NCBI RefSeq assembly: GCF_050948175.1
Contig: NW_027490092.1
Location: 124,001-188,000 of the forward strand
Direction of reading: 5' to 3'
Length of the DNA: 64,000 nucleotides
Source of the DNA: Xylocopa sonorina
Lineage: Eukaryota > Arthropoda > Insecta > Hymenoptera > Apidae
Position 1 is the stretch's first letter, and the number at the start of each line of letters is the position of its first letter. The position numbers and the translations under genes are program-made. A model generated the notes under the pieces. That model was not told the DNA's origin. It was given only the letters and a program-made list of their open reading frames with translations, and ran no database searches. Of the stretch, positions 1 to 13,418 are shown one piece after another.

Positions 1-1260
1 ATGTAAATGCGATACTTCCATGCTAGGGAATAGCGTTTCCATATGTCTACGTATCGTAGCAATAAATTTCTAATGCTTCTTAGAACGCGATATCGCACCT
101 CACTTCCATGTTTCATGATAAGATATAATAGTCATTGCGAAGTGTCATGATTACCTCGTATTCACTTCAAAAGAATGTAAATGCGACACTTACATGCTAG
201 GAAATAGCATTTGCAGATGTCTACGTATTGTAGCAATAGAGTTCTAATGCTTCTTAATACGAGATGTCGCATCTCATTTCTATGTTTCGTAATAAGATAT
301 AATATTCATTGTGTAATGTTATGTATACCTCGTATTCACTTCAATGGAATGTAATTGCGACATTTCCTTGCTAGGAAATATTGTTTGCAGATGTCTACGT
401 ATATTAGCAATAGAGTACTAATGCTTCTTAAAACGAGATGTCGTATTTCATTTCTATGTTTCGTAATAAGATATAATATTCATTGTGTAATGTTATGTAT
501 ACCTCGTATACACTTCAATGGAATGTAAGTGCGACATTTCCTTGCTAGGAAATATTGTTTGCTGATGTCTACGTATATTAGCAATAGAGTTCTAATGCTC
601 CTCAAAGCTCGATATAGCACCTCATTCCTATGTATCATGATAAGATATAATATTCATTGCGAAGTGTCATGTATATCTCGTATTCACTTCAAAAGAATGT
701 AAATGCGACACTTCCATGCTAGGAAGTAGCGTTTGCAGATGTCTACATATCGTAGCAAAAGAGTTCTAATGCTTCCTAAAACGCGATATCGCATCTCACT
801 TCTATGTTTCATGATAAGATATAATATTCATTGCGAAGTGTCATGTATACTTCGTATTCACTACAAAAGAATGTAAATGCGACACTTACATGCTAGGAAA
901 TAGCATTTGCAGATGTCTACGTATCGCAGCAATAGAGTTCTAATGCTCCTTAGAACGCGATATCGCATCTCACATCTATGTTTCATGATAAGATATAATA
1001 TTCATTGCGAAGTGTAATGTATACTTCGTATTCACATGACAAGAATGTAAATGCGACGCTTCCATGCTAGGAAATAGCGTTTGCAGATGTCTACGTGTCG
1101 TAACAATAGTGTTCTAATGCTTCTTAAAACGAGATGCCGCATCTCATTTCTATGTTTCATGATAAGATATAATATTCAGTGCGAAGTGTTATGTATACTT
1201 CGTATTCACTTCAAAAGGATGTTAATATGACACTTCCATGCTAGGAAATAGCGTTTGCAG

Positions 1261-1437
1261 ATGTCTACGTATCGTAGCAATAGAGTCCTAATGCGTCTTA
1301 AAACGAGATGCCGCATTTCATTTCTATGTTTATTGATAAGATATAATATTCATTGTGGAGTGTTATGTATACCTCGTATTCACTTCAGTGGAATGTAAGT
1401 GGATTGTAAGTGTAATGCTAGGAAATAGCGTTTGCAG
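1261..1437 (+). repeat. 177-bp expansion monomer (leftmost, atypical)
   Basis: An imperfect 11-bp duplication, GTGGAATGTAA followed by GTGGATTGTAA, replaces the usual bases around monomer positions 129-150 and adds 3 bp net. Unlike the other expansion monomers it is followed by a CGCAGC-type unit and not a CATATTAGC unit. It may therefore be a separate or older form. Confidence 0.88.
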
Positions 1438-3865
1438 ATGTCTACGTATCGCAGCAATAGAGTTCTAATGCTTACTAAAACGCGATATCGCATATCTCTT
1501 CTATGTTTCATGATAAGGTATAATATTCATTGCGAAGTGTCATGTATACCTCGTACTCACTTCAAAAGAATGTAAATGCGACACTTCCATGCTAGGAAAT
1601 AGTGTTTGCAGATGTCTACGTACCGTAGCAATAGGGTTCTAATGCTTCTTAGAACGCGATATCGCATCTCACTTCTATGTTTCATGATAAGATATAATAT
1701 TCATTGCGAAGTGTCATGTATATTTCGTATTCACTTCAAAAAAATGTATATGCGACACTTCCATGCTAGGAAACAGTGTTTGCAGATGTCTACGTATCGT
1801 AGCAATAGAGTTCTAATGCTTCTTAGAACGCGATATCGCATCTCACTTCTATGTTTCATGATGAGGTATAATATTCATTGCGAATTGTCATGTATACCTC
1901 GTATTCGCTTCAAAAGAATGTAGATGCGACACATCCATGCTAGGAAATAGCGTTTGCAGATGTCTACGTAACGTAGCAATAGAGTTCTAATGCTTCTTAA
2001 AACGAGAAGTCGTATTTCATTTCTATGTTTCGTAATAAGATATAATATTCATTGCGGAATGTTATGTATACCTCGTATTATCTTCAAAAGAATGTAAATG
2101 CGACACTTTCATGCTACGAAATAGCGTTTGCAGATGCCTAAGTATCGTAGCAATAGAGTTCTAATGCTTCTTAAAACGAGATGTTGCATCTCACTTCTAT
2201 GTTTCATGTTCAGATATAATATTCATTGCGAAGTGTCACGTATATCTCGTATTCACTTCAAAAGAATGTAAATGCGACACTTCCATGCTAGGAAGTAGCC
2301 TTTGCAGATGTCTACGTATCGTAGCAATAGAGTTCTAATGCTTCTTAGAACGCGATATCGCATCTCACTTCCATGTTTCGTGATAAGATATAATATTCTT
2401 TGCGAAGTGTCATGTATACCTCGTATTCACTTCAAAAGAATGTAAATGCGACACTTCCATGCTAGGAAGTGGCGTTTGCAGATGTCTACGTATCGTAGCA
2501 ATAGGGTTCTAATGCTTCTTAAAATGCGATATAGCACCTCATACCTATGTTTCATGATAAGATATAATATTCATTGCGAAGTGTCATGTATACCTCGTAC
2601 TCACTTCAAAAGAATGTAAATGCGACACTCACATGCTAGGAAATATTGTTTGCAGATGTCTACGTATCACAGCAATAGAGTACTAATGCTTCTTAAAACG
2701 AGATGTCGTATTTCATTTCTATGTTTCGTGATAAGATGTAATATTCATTGTGGAGTGTTATGTATACCTCGTATTCACTTCAAAATAATGTAAATGCGAC
2801 ACTTCCTTGCTAGGAAATAACATTTGCAGGTGTCTACGCATCGTAGCAATAGAGTTCTAGTGCTCCTTAAATCGCGATATCGCACCTCACTTCAATGTTT
2901 CGAGATAAGATATAATATTCATTGCGAAGTGTCATGTATACCTCGTATTCACTTCAAAAGAATGTAAATGCGACACCTCCATGCTAGGAAATAGCGTTTG
3001 CAGATGTCTACGTATCGCAGCAATAGAATTCTAATGCATTATAAAACGAGATGTCGCATCTCTCTTCTATGTTTCATGATAAGTTATAATATTCATTGCG
3101 AATTGTCATGTATACTTCGTATTCACCTCAAAAGAATGTAGATGCGACACTTCCATGCTAGGAAATAGCGTTTGCAGATGTCTACGTATCGTAGCAATAG
3201 AGTTCTAATGCTTCTTAAAACGCGATATCGCATCTCACTCCTATGTTTCATGATAAGATATAATATTCATTGCGAAGTGTCATGTATACCTCGTATTCAC
3301 TTCAAATGAATGTAAATGCGACACTTCCGTGCTAGGAAATAGGGTTTGCAGATGTCTACGTATCGTAGCAAGAGAGTTCTAAAGCTTCTTAGAACGCGAT
3401 ATCGCACCTCACTTCCATGTTTCATGATAAGATATAATATTTATTGCGAAGTGTCATGTATACCTCGTATTCACTTCAAAAGAATGTAAATGCGACACCT
3501 CCATGCTAGGAAGTAGCGTTTGCAGATGTCTACGTATCGTAGCAATAGAGTTCTAATGCTTCCTAAAACGCGATATCGCATCTCACTTCTATATTTCATG
3601 ATAAGATATAGTATCCATTGCGAAGTGTCATGTATATCTCGTATTCACTTCAAAAGTATGTAAATGCGACACTTCCATGCTAGGGAATAGCGTTTCAATA
3701 TGTCTACGTATCGCAGCAATAGAGTTATAATGCTTCTTAAAACGCGATATCGCATCTCACTTCTAAGTTTCATGATAAGATATAATATATTCATTGCGAA
3801 GTGTCATGTATACCTCGTATTAACTTCAAAAGAATGTAAATGCGACACTTACATGCTAGGAAATA

Positions 3866-5294
3866 GCGTTTGCAGATGTCCACGTATCGTAGCAATAGAG
3901 TTCTAATGCTTCTTAAAACGAGATGTCACATTTCATTTCTATGTTTCGTGATAAGATATAATATACATGGTAGAGTGTTATGTATACCTCGTATTCACTT
4001 CAAATGAATGTAAATGGGCCACTTCCTTTCAAGGAAATAGCGTTCCCAGATGTCTACGTATCGAAGCAATAGAGTTCTAATGTTTCTTAATTAGCGATAT
4101 CGCATCCCATTTCTATGTTTCATGATAAGATATAATATTCATTGCGAAGTGTCATGTATATCTCGTATTCACATCAGAAGAATGTAAATGCGACACTTCC
4201 ATGCTAGGAAATAGCGTTTGCAGATGTCTACGTATCGTAGCAATAGAGTTCTAATGCTTCTTAATACGAGATGTCGCATCTCATTTCTATGTTTCATGAT
4301 AAGGTATAATATTCATTGCGAATTGTCATGTATACATCGTATTCACTTCAAAAGAATGTAGATGCGACACTTCCATGCTAGGAAATAGGGTTTGCAGATG
4401 TCTACGTATCGTAGCAATAGAGTTCTAATGCTTCTTAAAATGAGAAGTCGCATTTCATTTCTATATTTCGTAATAAGGTGTAATTTTCATTGTGGAATGT
4501 TATGTTTACCTCGTATTCACGTCAAAAGAATGTAAATGCGACACTTCCTTGCTAGGAAATAACATTTGCAGATGTCTACGCATCGTAGCAATAGAGTTCT
4601 AGTGCTTCTTAAATCGCGATATCGCATCTCACATCTATGTTTCGAGATAAGATATAATATTCATTGCGAAGAGTCATGTATACCTCGTATTAACTTCAAA
4701 GGAATGTAAATGCGACACTTACATGCTAGGAAATACCGTTTGCAGATGTATACGTATCGCAGCAATAGAGTTCTAATGCTTCTTAAAACGAGATGTCGCA
4801 TTTCATATCTATGTTTCGTGGTAAGATATAATAATCATTGCGATGTGTCATGTATACCTCGTATTCACTTCAAAAGAACGTAAATGCTACACTTACATGC
4901 TAGGAAATAGCGTTTGCAGATGTCCACGTATTGTAGCAATTGAGTTCTAATGCTTCTTAAAACGAGATGTCACATTTCATTTCTATGTTTCGTGATAAGA
5001 TATAATATACATGGTAGAGTGTTATGTATACCTCGTATTCACTTCAAATGAATGTAAATGCGCCACTTCCTTTCAAGGAAATAGCGTTCCCAGATGTCTA
5101 CGTATCGAAGCAATAGAGTTCTAATGTTTCTTAAATAGCGATGTCGCATCCCATTTCTATGTTTCATTATGAGATATAATATTCATTGCGAAGTGTCATG
5201 TATATCTCTTATTCACATCAGAAGAATGTAAATGCGACACTTCCATGCTAGGAAATAGCGTTTGCAGATGTCTACGTATCGTAGCAATAGAGTT
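3866..5294 (+). repeat. 6-monomer offset duplication (1044 bp)
   Basis: About 385 bp at 3866-4250 recurs at 4910-5294, a shift of exactly six monomers. Shared rare variants include GATGTCCACG, ATATACATGGTAGAGTG, CTTTCAAGGAAATAGCG and CACATCAGAAGAATG, which are not together elsewhere in the window. The copies have several private differences (for example GGGCCAC versus GCGCCAC, and AATTAGCG versus AAATAGCG), so this event looks older than the duplications further right. Confidence 0.8.
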
Positions 5295-7530
5295 CTAATG
5301 CTTCTTAAAACACGATATCGCATCTCTCTTCTATGTTTCATGATAAGGTATAATATTCATTGCGAAGCGTCATGTATACCTCGTATTCACTTCAAATGAA
5401 TGTAAATGCGACACTTCCATGCTAGGAAATAGCGTTTGCAGATATCTACGTATCGTAGCAATAGAGTTCTAATGCTTCTTAAAACGAGATGCCTCATTTC
5501 ATTTCTATGTTCCGTGATAAGATATAATATTCATTGTGGAGTGTCATGTATACCTCGTATTCACATCAAAAGAATGTAAATGCGACACTTCCATGCTAGG
5601 AAATAGCGCTTGCAGATGTCTACGTATCGCAGCAATAGAGTTCCAATGCTTCCTAAAGCGCGATATCGCATCTCCCTTCTATGTTTCATGATAAGGTATA
5701 ATATTCATTGCCAAGTGTCATGTATACCTCGTATTCACTTCAAATGAATGTAAATATGACACTTCCATGCTAGGAAATAGCGTTTGCAGATGTCTACGTA
5801 CCGTAGCAATAGAGTAATAATGCTTCTTAAAACGCGATATCGCATCTCACTGCTATGTTTCATGAGAAGATATAATATTCATTATGGAGTGTTATGTATA
5901 CCTCGTACTCAGTTCAAAAGAATGTAAATGCGACCCTTCCATCCTGGGAAATAGCGTTTGCAGATGTCTACGTATCGTAGCAATAGAGTTCTAATGCTCC
6001 TTAAAACGCGATATCGCATCTCACTTCTATGTTTCATGATAAGATATAATATTCATTGCGAAGTGTCATGTATACCTCGTATTCACTTTCAAAAGAACGT
6101 AAATAAGACACTTCCATGCTAGGAAATAGCGTTTGCAGATGTCTACGTATCGTAGCAATAGAGTTCTAGTGCTTCTTAGAACGCGATATCGCATCTCACC
6201 TCTATGTTTCATGATAAGATATAATATTCATTGCGAAGTGTCATGTATACCTCGTATTCACTTCAAAAGAACGTAAATAAGACACTTCCATGCTAGGAAA
6301 TAGCGTTTGCAGATGTCTACGTATCGTAGCAATAGAGTTCTAATGCTTCTTAAAACGCGATATCGCATCTCATTCCTATGTTTCATGATAAGATATAATA
6401 TTCATTGCGAAGTGTCATGTATATCTCGTATTCACATCAAAAGAATGTAAATGCGACACTTCCATGCTAGGAAACAGCGTTTGCAGCTGTCTACGTATCG
6501 CAGCAATAGAGTTCTAATGCTTCCTAAAACGCGATATCGCATCTCCCTTCTATGTTTCATGATAAGGTATAATATTCATTGCGAAGTGTCATGTATACCT
6601 CGTATTCACTTCAAATGAATGTAAATGCGATACTTCCATGCTAGGAAATAGCGTTTGCAGATGTCTACGTATCGTAGCAATAGAGTTCTAATGCTTCTCA
6701 AAACGCGATATAGCACCTCATTCCTATGTTTCATGATAAGATATAATATTCATTGCGAAGTGTCATGTATATCTCGTATTCACTTCAAACGAATGTAAAT
6801 GCGACACTTCCATGCTAGGAAATAGCGTTTGCAGATGTCTACGTATCGTAGCAATAGAGTTCTAATGCTTCTTAAAACGCGATATCGCACCTCATTCCTA
6901 TGTTTCATGATAAGATATAATAATCACAGCGAAGTGTCATGTATATCTCGTATTCACTTCAAACGAATGTAAACGCGACACTTCCATGACAGGAAATAGT
7001 GTTTGCAGACCTCTACTTATCGTAGCAATAGAGTTCTAATGCTTCTCAAAACGCGATATAGCACCTCATTCCTATGTTTCATGAGAAGATATAATATTCA
7101 TTATGGAGTGTTATGTATACCTCGTACTCACTTCAAATGAATGTAAATGCGATACTTCCATGCTAGAAAATAGCGTTTGCAGATGTCTACGTATCGTAGC
7201 AATAGAGATCTAATGCTTCTTAAAACGCGATATCGCACCTCTCTTCTATGTTTCATGATAAGGTATAATATTCATTGCGAAGCGTCATGTATACCTCGTA
7301 TTCACTTCAAATGAATGTAAATGCGACACTTCCATGCTAGGAAATAGCGTTTGCAGATGTCTACGTATCGTAGCAATAGAGTTCTAATGCTTCTTAAAAC
7401 GAGATGCCTCATTTCATTTCTATGTTCCGTGATAAGATATAATATTCATTGTGGAGTGTCTTGTATACCTCGTATTCACATCAAAAGAATGTAAATGCGA
7501 CACATCCATGCTAGGAAATAGCGTTTGCAG

Positions 7531-8150
7531 ATGTCTACGTATCGTAGCAATAGAGTTCTAATGCTTCTTAAAACGCGACATCGCATCTCACTGCTATATT
7601 ACATGAGAAGATATAATTTTCATTGCGAAGTGTCATGTATATCTCGTATTCACATCAAAAGAATGTAATTGCGACACTTCCATGCTAGGAAATAGCGTTT
7701 GCAGATGTCTACGTATCGTAGCAATAGAGTCCTAATGCTTCTTATAACGAGATGCCTCATTTCATTTCTATGTTCCGTGATAAGATGTAATATTCATTGT
7801 GGAGTGTCATGTATACCTCGTATTCACTTGAAATGAATGTAAGTGCGACACTTCCATGCTAGAAAATAGCGTTTGCAGATGTCTACGTATCGTAGCAATA
7901 GAGTTCTAATGCTTCTTAAAACGCGATATCGCACCTCTCTTCTATGTTTCATGATAAGGTATAATATTCATTGCGAAGCGTCATGTATACCTCGTATTCA
8001 CTTCAAATGAATGTAAATGCGACACTTCCATGCTAGGAAATAGCGTTTGCAGATGTCTACGTATCGTAGTATTAGAGTTCTAATGCTTCTTAAAACGAGA
8101 TGCCTCATTTCATTTCTATGTTCCGTGATAAGATGTAATATTCATCGCGA
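7531..8150 (+). repeat. Detached copy of the 4-monomer unit found at 11.5-13.2 kb
   Basis: The four monomers starting at 7531, 7705, 7879 and 8053 match, in order, those starting at 11533 and again at 12229. Diagnostic variants are CTATATTACATGAGAAG, GAGTCCTAATGC with CTTATAACGAG, CACTTGAAATGAATG, and ACGAGATGCCTC. The shifts are 4002 and 4698 bp, which are 23 and 27 monomers exactly. The identical order of variants argues for block duplication and not independent mutation. Confidence 0.85.
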
Positions 8151-8748
8151 AGTGTCATGTATACCTCGTATTCACTTCAAAAGAACGTAAATAAGACACT
8201 TCCATGCTAGGAAATAGCGTTTGCAGATGTCTACGTATCGTAGCAATAGAGTTCTAATGCTCCTTAAAACGCGATATCGCATCTCACTTCTATGTTTCAT
8301 GATAAGATATAATATTCATTGCGAAGTGTCATGTATATCTCGTATTCACTTCAAACGAATGTAAGTGCGACACTTCCATGCTAGGAAATAGCGTTTGCAG
8401 ATGTCTACGTACCGTAGCAATAGAGTAATAATGCTTCTTAGAACGCGATATAGCACCTCATTCCTATGTTTCATGTGATGATATAATATTCATTATGGAG
8501 TGTTATGTATACCTCGTACTCACTTCAAAAGAATGTAAATGCGACCCTTCCATCCTAGGAAATAGCGTTTGCAGATGTCTACGTATCGTAGCAATAGAGT
8601 ACTAATGCTTCTTAAAACGCGATATCGCATCTCACTGCTATGTTTCATGATAAGATATAATATTCATTATGGAGTGATATGTATACATCGTACTCACTTC
8701 AAAAGAATGTAAATGCGACACTTCCATGCTAGGAAATAGCGTTTGCAG

Positions 8749-11500
8749 ATGTCTACGTATCGTAGCAATAGGGTTCTAATGCTTCTTAAGACGCGATATC
8801 GCATCTCACTTATATGTTATGTGATAAGATATAATATTCATTGCGAAGTGTCATGTATACCGCGATTTCTCTTCACAAGAATGTAAATGCGACACTTCCT
8901 TGATAGGAAATAGCGTTTGCAGATGTCTAAGTATCGCAGCAATAGAGTTCCAATGCTTCCTAAAACGCGATATCGCATCTCCCTTCTATGTTTCATGATA
9001 AGGTATAATATTCATTGCGAAGTGTAATGTATACCTCGTATTCACTTCAAACGAATGTAAATACGACACTTCCATGCTAGGAAATAGCGTTTGCAGATGT
9101 CTACGTATCGTAGCAATAGAGTTCTAACGCTTCTCAAAACGCGATATAGCACCTCATTCCTATGTTTCATGATAAGATATAATATTCATTGCGAAGTGTC
9201 ATGTATATCTCGTATTCACATCAAAAGAATGTAAATGCGACACTTCCATGCTAGGAAATTGCGTTTGCAGATGTCTACGTATCACAGCAATAGAGTTCCA
9301 ATGCTTCCTAAAACGCGATATCGCATCTCCCTTCTATGTTTCATGATAAGGTATAATATTCATTGCGAAGTGTCATGTATACCTCGTATTCACTTCAAAT
9401 GAATGTAAATGCGACACTTCCATGCTAGGAAATAGCGTTTGCAGATGTCTACGTATCGTAGCAATAGCGTAATAATGCTTCTTAAAACGAGATGTCGCAT
9501 CTCACTGCTATGTTTCATGATAAGATATAATATTCATTATGGAGTGACATGTATACCTAGTACTCACTTCAAAAGAATGTAAATGCGACCCTTCCATGCT
9601 AGGGAATAGCCTTTGCAGATGTCTACGTATCGTAGCAATAGTGTTCTAATGCTTCTTAGAACGCGATATCGCATCTCACTTTTATGTTTCATGATAAGAT
9701 ATAATATTCATTGCGATGTGTCATGTATACCTCGTATTCACTTCAAAAGAATGTAAATGCGACACTTCCATGCTAGGAAATAGCGTTTGCAGATGTCTAC
9801 GTATCGTAGCAATAGATTTCTAATGCTTCTCAAAACGCGATATAGCACCTCATTCCTATGTTTCATGATAAGATATAATATTCATTGCGATGTGTCATGT
9901 ATATCTCGTATTCACATCAAAAGAATGTAAATGCGAGAATTCCATGCTAGGAAATAGCGTTTGCAGATGTCTACGTATCGCAGCAATAGAGTTCCAATGC
10001 TTCCTAAAACGCGATATCGCATCTCCCTTCTATGTTTCATGATAAGGTATAATATTCATTGCGAAGTGTCATGTATACCTCGTATTCACTTCAAATGAAT
10101 GTAACTGCGACACTTCCATGCTAGGAAATAGCGTTTGCAGATGTCTACGTATCGTAGCAATAGAGTTCTAATGCTTCTTATAACGAGATGCCTCATTTCA
10201 TTTCTATGTTCCGCGATAAGATATAATATTCATTGTGGAGTGTCATGTATACCTCGTATTCACTTCAAATGAATGTAAATGCGACACTTTCATGCAAGGA
10301 AGTAGCGGTTGCAGATGTCCACGTATCGTAGCAATAGGGTTCTAATGCTTCTTAAGACGCGATATCGCATCTCACTTCTATGTTATATGATAAGATATAA
10401 TATTCATTGCGAAGTGTCATGTATACCGCGATTTCTCTTCACAAGAATGTAAATGCGACACTTCCTTGATAGGAAATAGCGTTTGCAGATGTCTACGTAT
10501 CGCAGCAATAGAGTTCCAATGCTTCCTAAAACGCGATATCGCATCTCCCTTCTGTGTTTCATGATAAGGTATAATATTCATTGCGAAGTGTAATGTATAC
10601 CTAGTATTCACTTCAAACGAATGTAAATACGACACTTCCATGCTAGGAAATAGCGTTTGCAGATGTCTACGTATCGTAGCAATAGAGTTCTAATGCTTCT
10701 CAAAACGCGATATAGCACCTCATTCCTATGTTTCATGATAAGATATAATATTCATTGCGAAGTGTCATGTATATCTCGTATTCACATCAAAAGAATGTAA
10801 ATGCGACACTTCCATGCTAGGAAATAGCGCTTGCAGATGTCTACGTATCGCAGCAATAGAGTTCCAATACTTCCTAAAACGCGATATCGCATCTCCCTTC
10901 TATGTTTCATGATAAGGTATAATATTCATTGCGAAGTGTCATGTATACCTCGTATTCAGTTCAAATGAATGTAAATGCGACACTTCCATGCTAGGAAATA
11001 GCGTTTGCAGATGTCTACGTATCGTAGCAATAGCGTAACAATGCTTCTTAAAACGAGATGTCGCATCTCACTGCTATGTTTCATGATAAGATATAATATT
11101 CATTATGGAGTGATATGTATACCTAGTACTCACTTCAAAAGAATGTAAATGCGACCCTTCCATGCTAGGGAATAGCCTTTGCAGATGTCTACGTATCGTA
11201 GCAATAGAGTTCTAATGCTTCTTAGAACGCGATATCGCATCTCACTTTTATGTTTCATGATAAGGTATAATACTCATTGCGAAGTGTCATGTATACCTCG
11301 TATTCATTTCGAATGCATGTAAATGCACCACTTCCATGCTAGGAAATAGCGTTTGCAGATGTCTACGTATCGTAGCAATAGAGTTCAAATGCTTCTCAAA
11401 ACGCGATATAGCACCTCATTCCTATGTTTCATGATAAGATATAATATTCATTGCGAAGTGTCAGGTATATCTCATATTCACTTCAAACGAATGTAAATGC
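8749..11500 (+). repeat. 9-monomer higher-order repeat (1566 bp)
   Basis: Monomers from 8749 to about 9930 match those from 10315 to about 11500 in order, shifted by 1566 bp. Shared markers are CTTAAGACGCG, ACCGCGATTTCTCTTC, CCTTGATAGGAAATAG, TAGCGTAATAATGC (TAGCGTAACAATGC in the second copy) and GGGAATAGCC. The copies carry several private substitutions, so they are clearly diverged. The internal cassette of CGCAGC/TTCCAATGC followed by TAGCGTAATAATGC reappears in blocks further right. Confidence 0.85.
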
Positions 11501-11532
11501 GACACTTCCATGCTAGGAAATAGCGTTTGCAG

Positions 11533-13230
11533 ATGTCTACGTATCGTAGCAATAGAGTTCTAATGCTTCTTAAAACGCGACATCGCATCTCACTGCTATA
11601 TTACATGAGAAGATATAATTTTCATTGCGAAGTGTCATGTATATCTCGTATTCACATCAAAAGAATGTAATTGCGACACTTCCATGCTAGGAAATAGCGT
11701 TTGCAGATGTCTACGTATCGTAGCAATAGAGTCCTAATGCTTCTTATAACGAGATGCCTCATTTCATTTCTATGTTCCGTGATAAGATGTAATATTCATT
11801 GTGGAGTGTCATGTATACCTCGTATTCACTTGAAATGAATGTAAGTGCGACACTTCCATGCTAGAAAATAGCGTTTGCAGATGTCTACGTATCGTAGCAA
11901 TAGAGTTCTAATGCTTCTTAAAACGCGATATCGCACCTCTCTTCTATGTTTCATGATAAGGTATAATATTCATTGCGAAGCGTCATGTATACCTCGTATT
12001 CACTTCAAATGAATGTAAATGCGACACTTCCATGCTAGGAAATAGCGTTTGCAGATGTCTACGTATCGTAGCAATAGAGTTCTAATGCTTCTTAAAACGA
12101 GATGCCTCATTTCATTTCTATGTTCCGTGATAAGATATAATATTCATTGTGGAGTGTCTTGTATACCTCGTATTCACATCAAAAGAATGTAAATGCGACA
12201 CATCCATGCTAGGAAATAGCGTTTGCAGATGTCTACGTATCGTAGCAATAGAGTTCTAATGCTTCTTAAAACGCGACATCGCATCTCACTGCTATATTAC
12301 ATGAGAAGATATAATTTTCATTGCGAAGTGTCATGTATATCTCGTATTCACATCAAAAGAATGTAATTGCGACACTTCCATGCTAGGAAATAGCGTTTGC
12401 AGATGTCTACGTATCGTAGCAATAGAGTCCTAATGCTTCTTATAACGAGATGCCTCATTTCATTTCTATGTTCCGTGATAAGATGTAATATTCATTGTGG
12501 AGTGTCATGTATACCTCGTATTCACTTGAAATGAATGTAAGTGCGACACTTCCATGCTAGAAAATAGCGTTTGCAGATGTCTACGTATCGTAGCAATAGA
12601 GTTCTAATGCTTCTTAAAACGCGATATCGCACCTCTCTTCTATGTTTCATGATAAGGTATAATATTCATTGCGAAGCGTCATGTATACCTCGTATTCACT
12701 TCAAATGAATGTAAATGCGACACTTCCATGCTAGGAAATAGCGTTTGCAGATGTCTACGTATCGTAGCATTAGAGTTCTAATGCTTCTTAAAACGAGATG
12801 CCTCATTTCATTTCTATGTTCCATGATAAGATACAATATTCATTGCGAAGTGTCGTGTATTCCTCGTATTCACTTTCAGAAGAACGTAAATAAGACACTT
12901 CCATGCTAGGAAATAGCGTTTGCAGATGTCTACGTATCGTAGCAATAGAGTTCTAATGCTTCTTAAAACGCGATATCGCATCTCACTGCTATATTACATG
13001 AGAAGATATAATTTTCATTGCGAAGTGTCATGTATATCTCGTATTCACATCAAAAGAATGTAATTGCGACACTTCCATGCTAGGAAATAGCGTTTGCAGA
13101 TGTCTACGTATCGTAGCAATAGAGTCCTAATGCTTCTTATAACGAGATGCCTCATTTCATTTCTATGTTCCGTGATAAGAAATAATATTCATTGTGGAGT
13201 GTCATGTATACCTCGTATTCACTTCAAACG
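11533..13230 (+). repeat. 4-monomer higher-order repeat (696 bp), about 2.5 copies
   Basis: Units start at 11533, 12229 and 12926; the last is partial and shifted by 697 because the monomer at 12751 has an extra T (175 bp). Each unit runs through the same variants: CTATATTACATGAGAAG, then GAGTCCTAATGC with CTTATAACGAG, then GCACCTCTCTTC, then GAGATGCCTCATTTC. Copies one and two look almost identical, pointing to recent tandem duplication. Confidence 0.88.
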
Positions 13231-13418
13231 AATTTAAATGCGACACTTCCGTGCTAGGAAATAGCGTTTGCAGACGTCTACGTATCGTAGCAATAGAGTT
13301 CTAATGCTTCTCAAAACGCGATATAGCACCTCATTCCTATGTTTCATGAGAAGATATAATATTCATTGCGATGTGTCATGTATACCTCGTATTCACTTCA
13401 AAAGAATGTAAATGCGAC

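Larger units (their letters stand above)
1..8748 (+). repeat. Heterogeneous part of the array, without large higher-order repeats
   Basis: Monomers here differ from neighbour to neighbour more than elsewhere. Subtypes are interspersed: canonical units, GTAATAAG-type units (about 250-500 and 2030) and one 177-bp unit at 1261-1437. I found no block longer than about 0.4 kb repeated in tandem. Oddities include the 176-bp monomer at 3700-3875, with an extra AT in the AT-rich block, and the 175-bp monomer at 5964-6138, with an extra T near 6090. Higher divergence would fit an older layer or proximity to an array edge, but no edge is visible, so this is inference. No genes. Confidence 0.75.

Noticed and set aside
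1606..1923. Open frame of 105 codons that looks like a repeat protein; similar frames at 3700-3906, 37118-37435, 41816-42025, 44600-44854, 45643-45852 and 47730-47939
   Set aside because: They are translations of the satellite in one fixed frame. The frames start at TTG or ATA-like codons or arbitrary ATGs, end at the standard monomer stops, and show no codon signature or conserved domain.
10417..10641. Minus-strand open frames here and at 15077-15262 and 18384-18569
   Set aside because: They are satellite shadows on the reverse strand. The last two are identical only because they lie in the two copies of the 3307-bp block.
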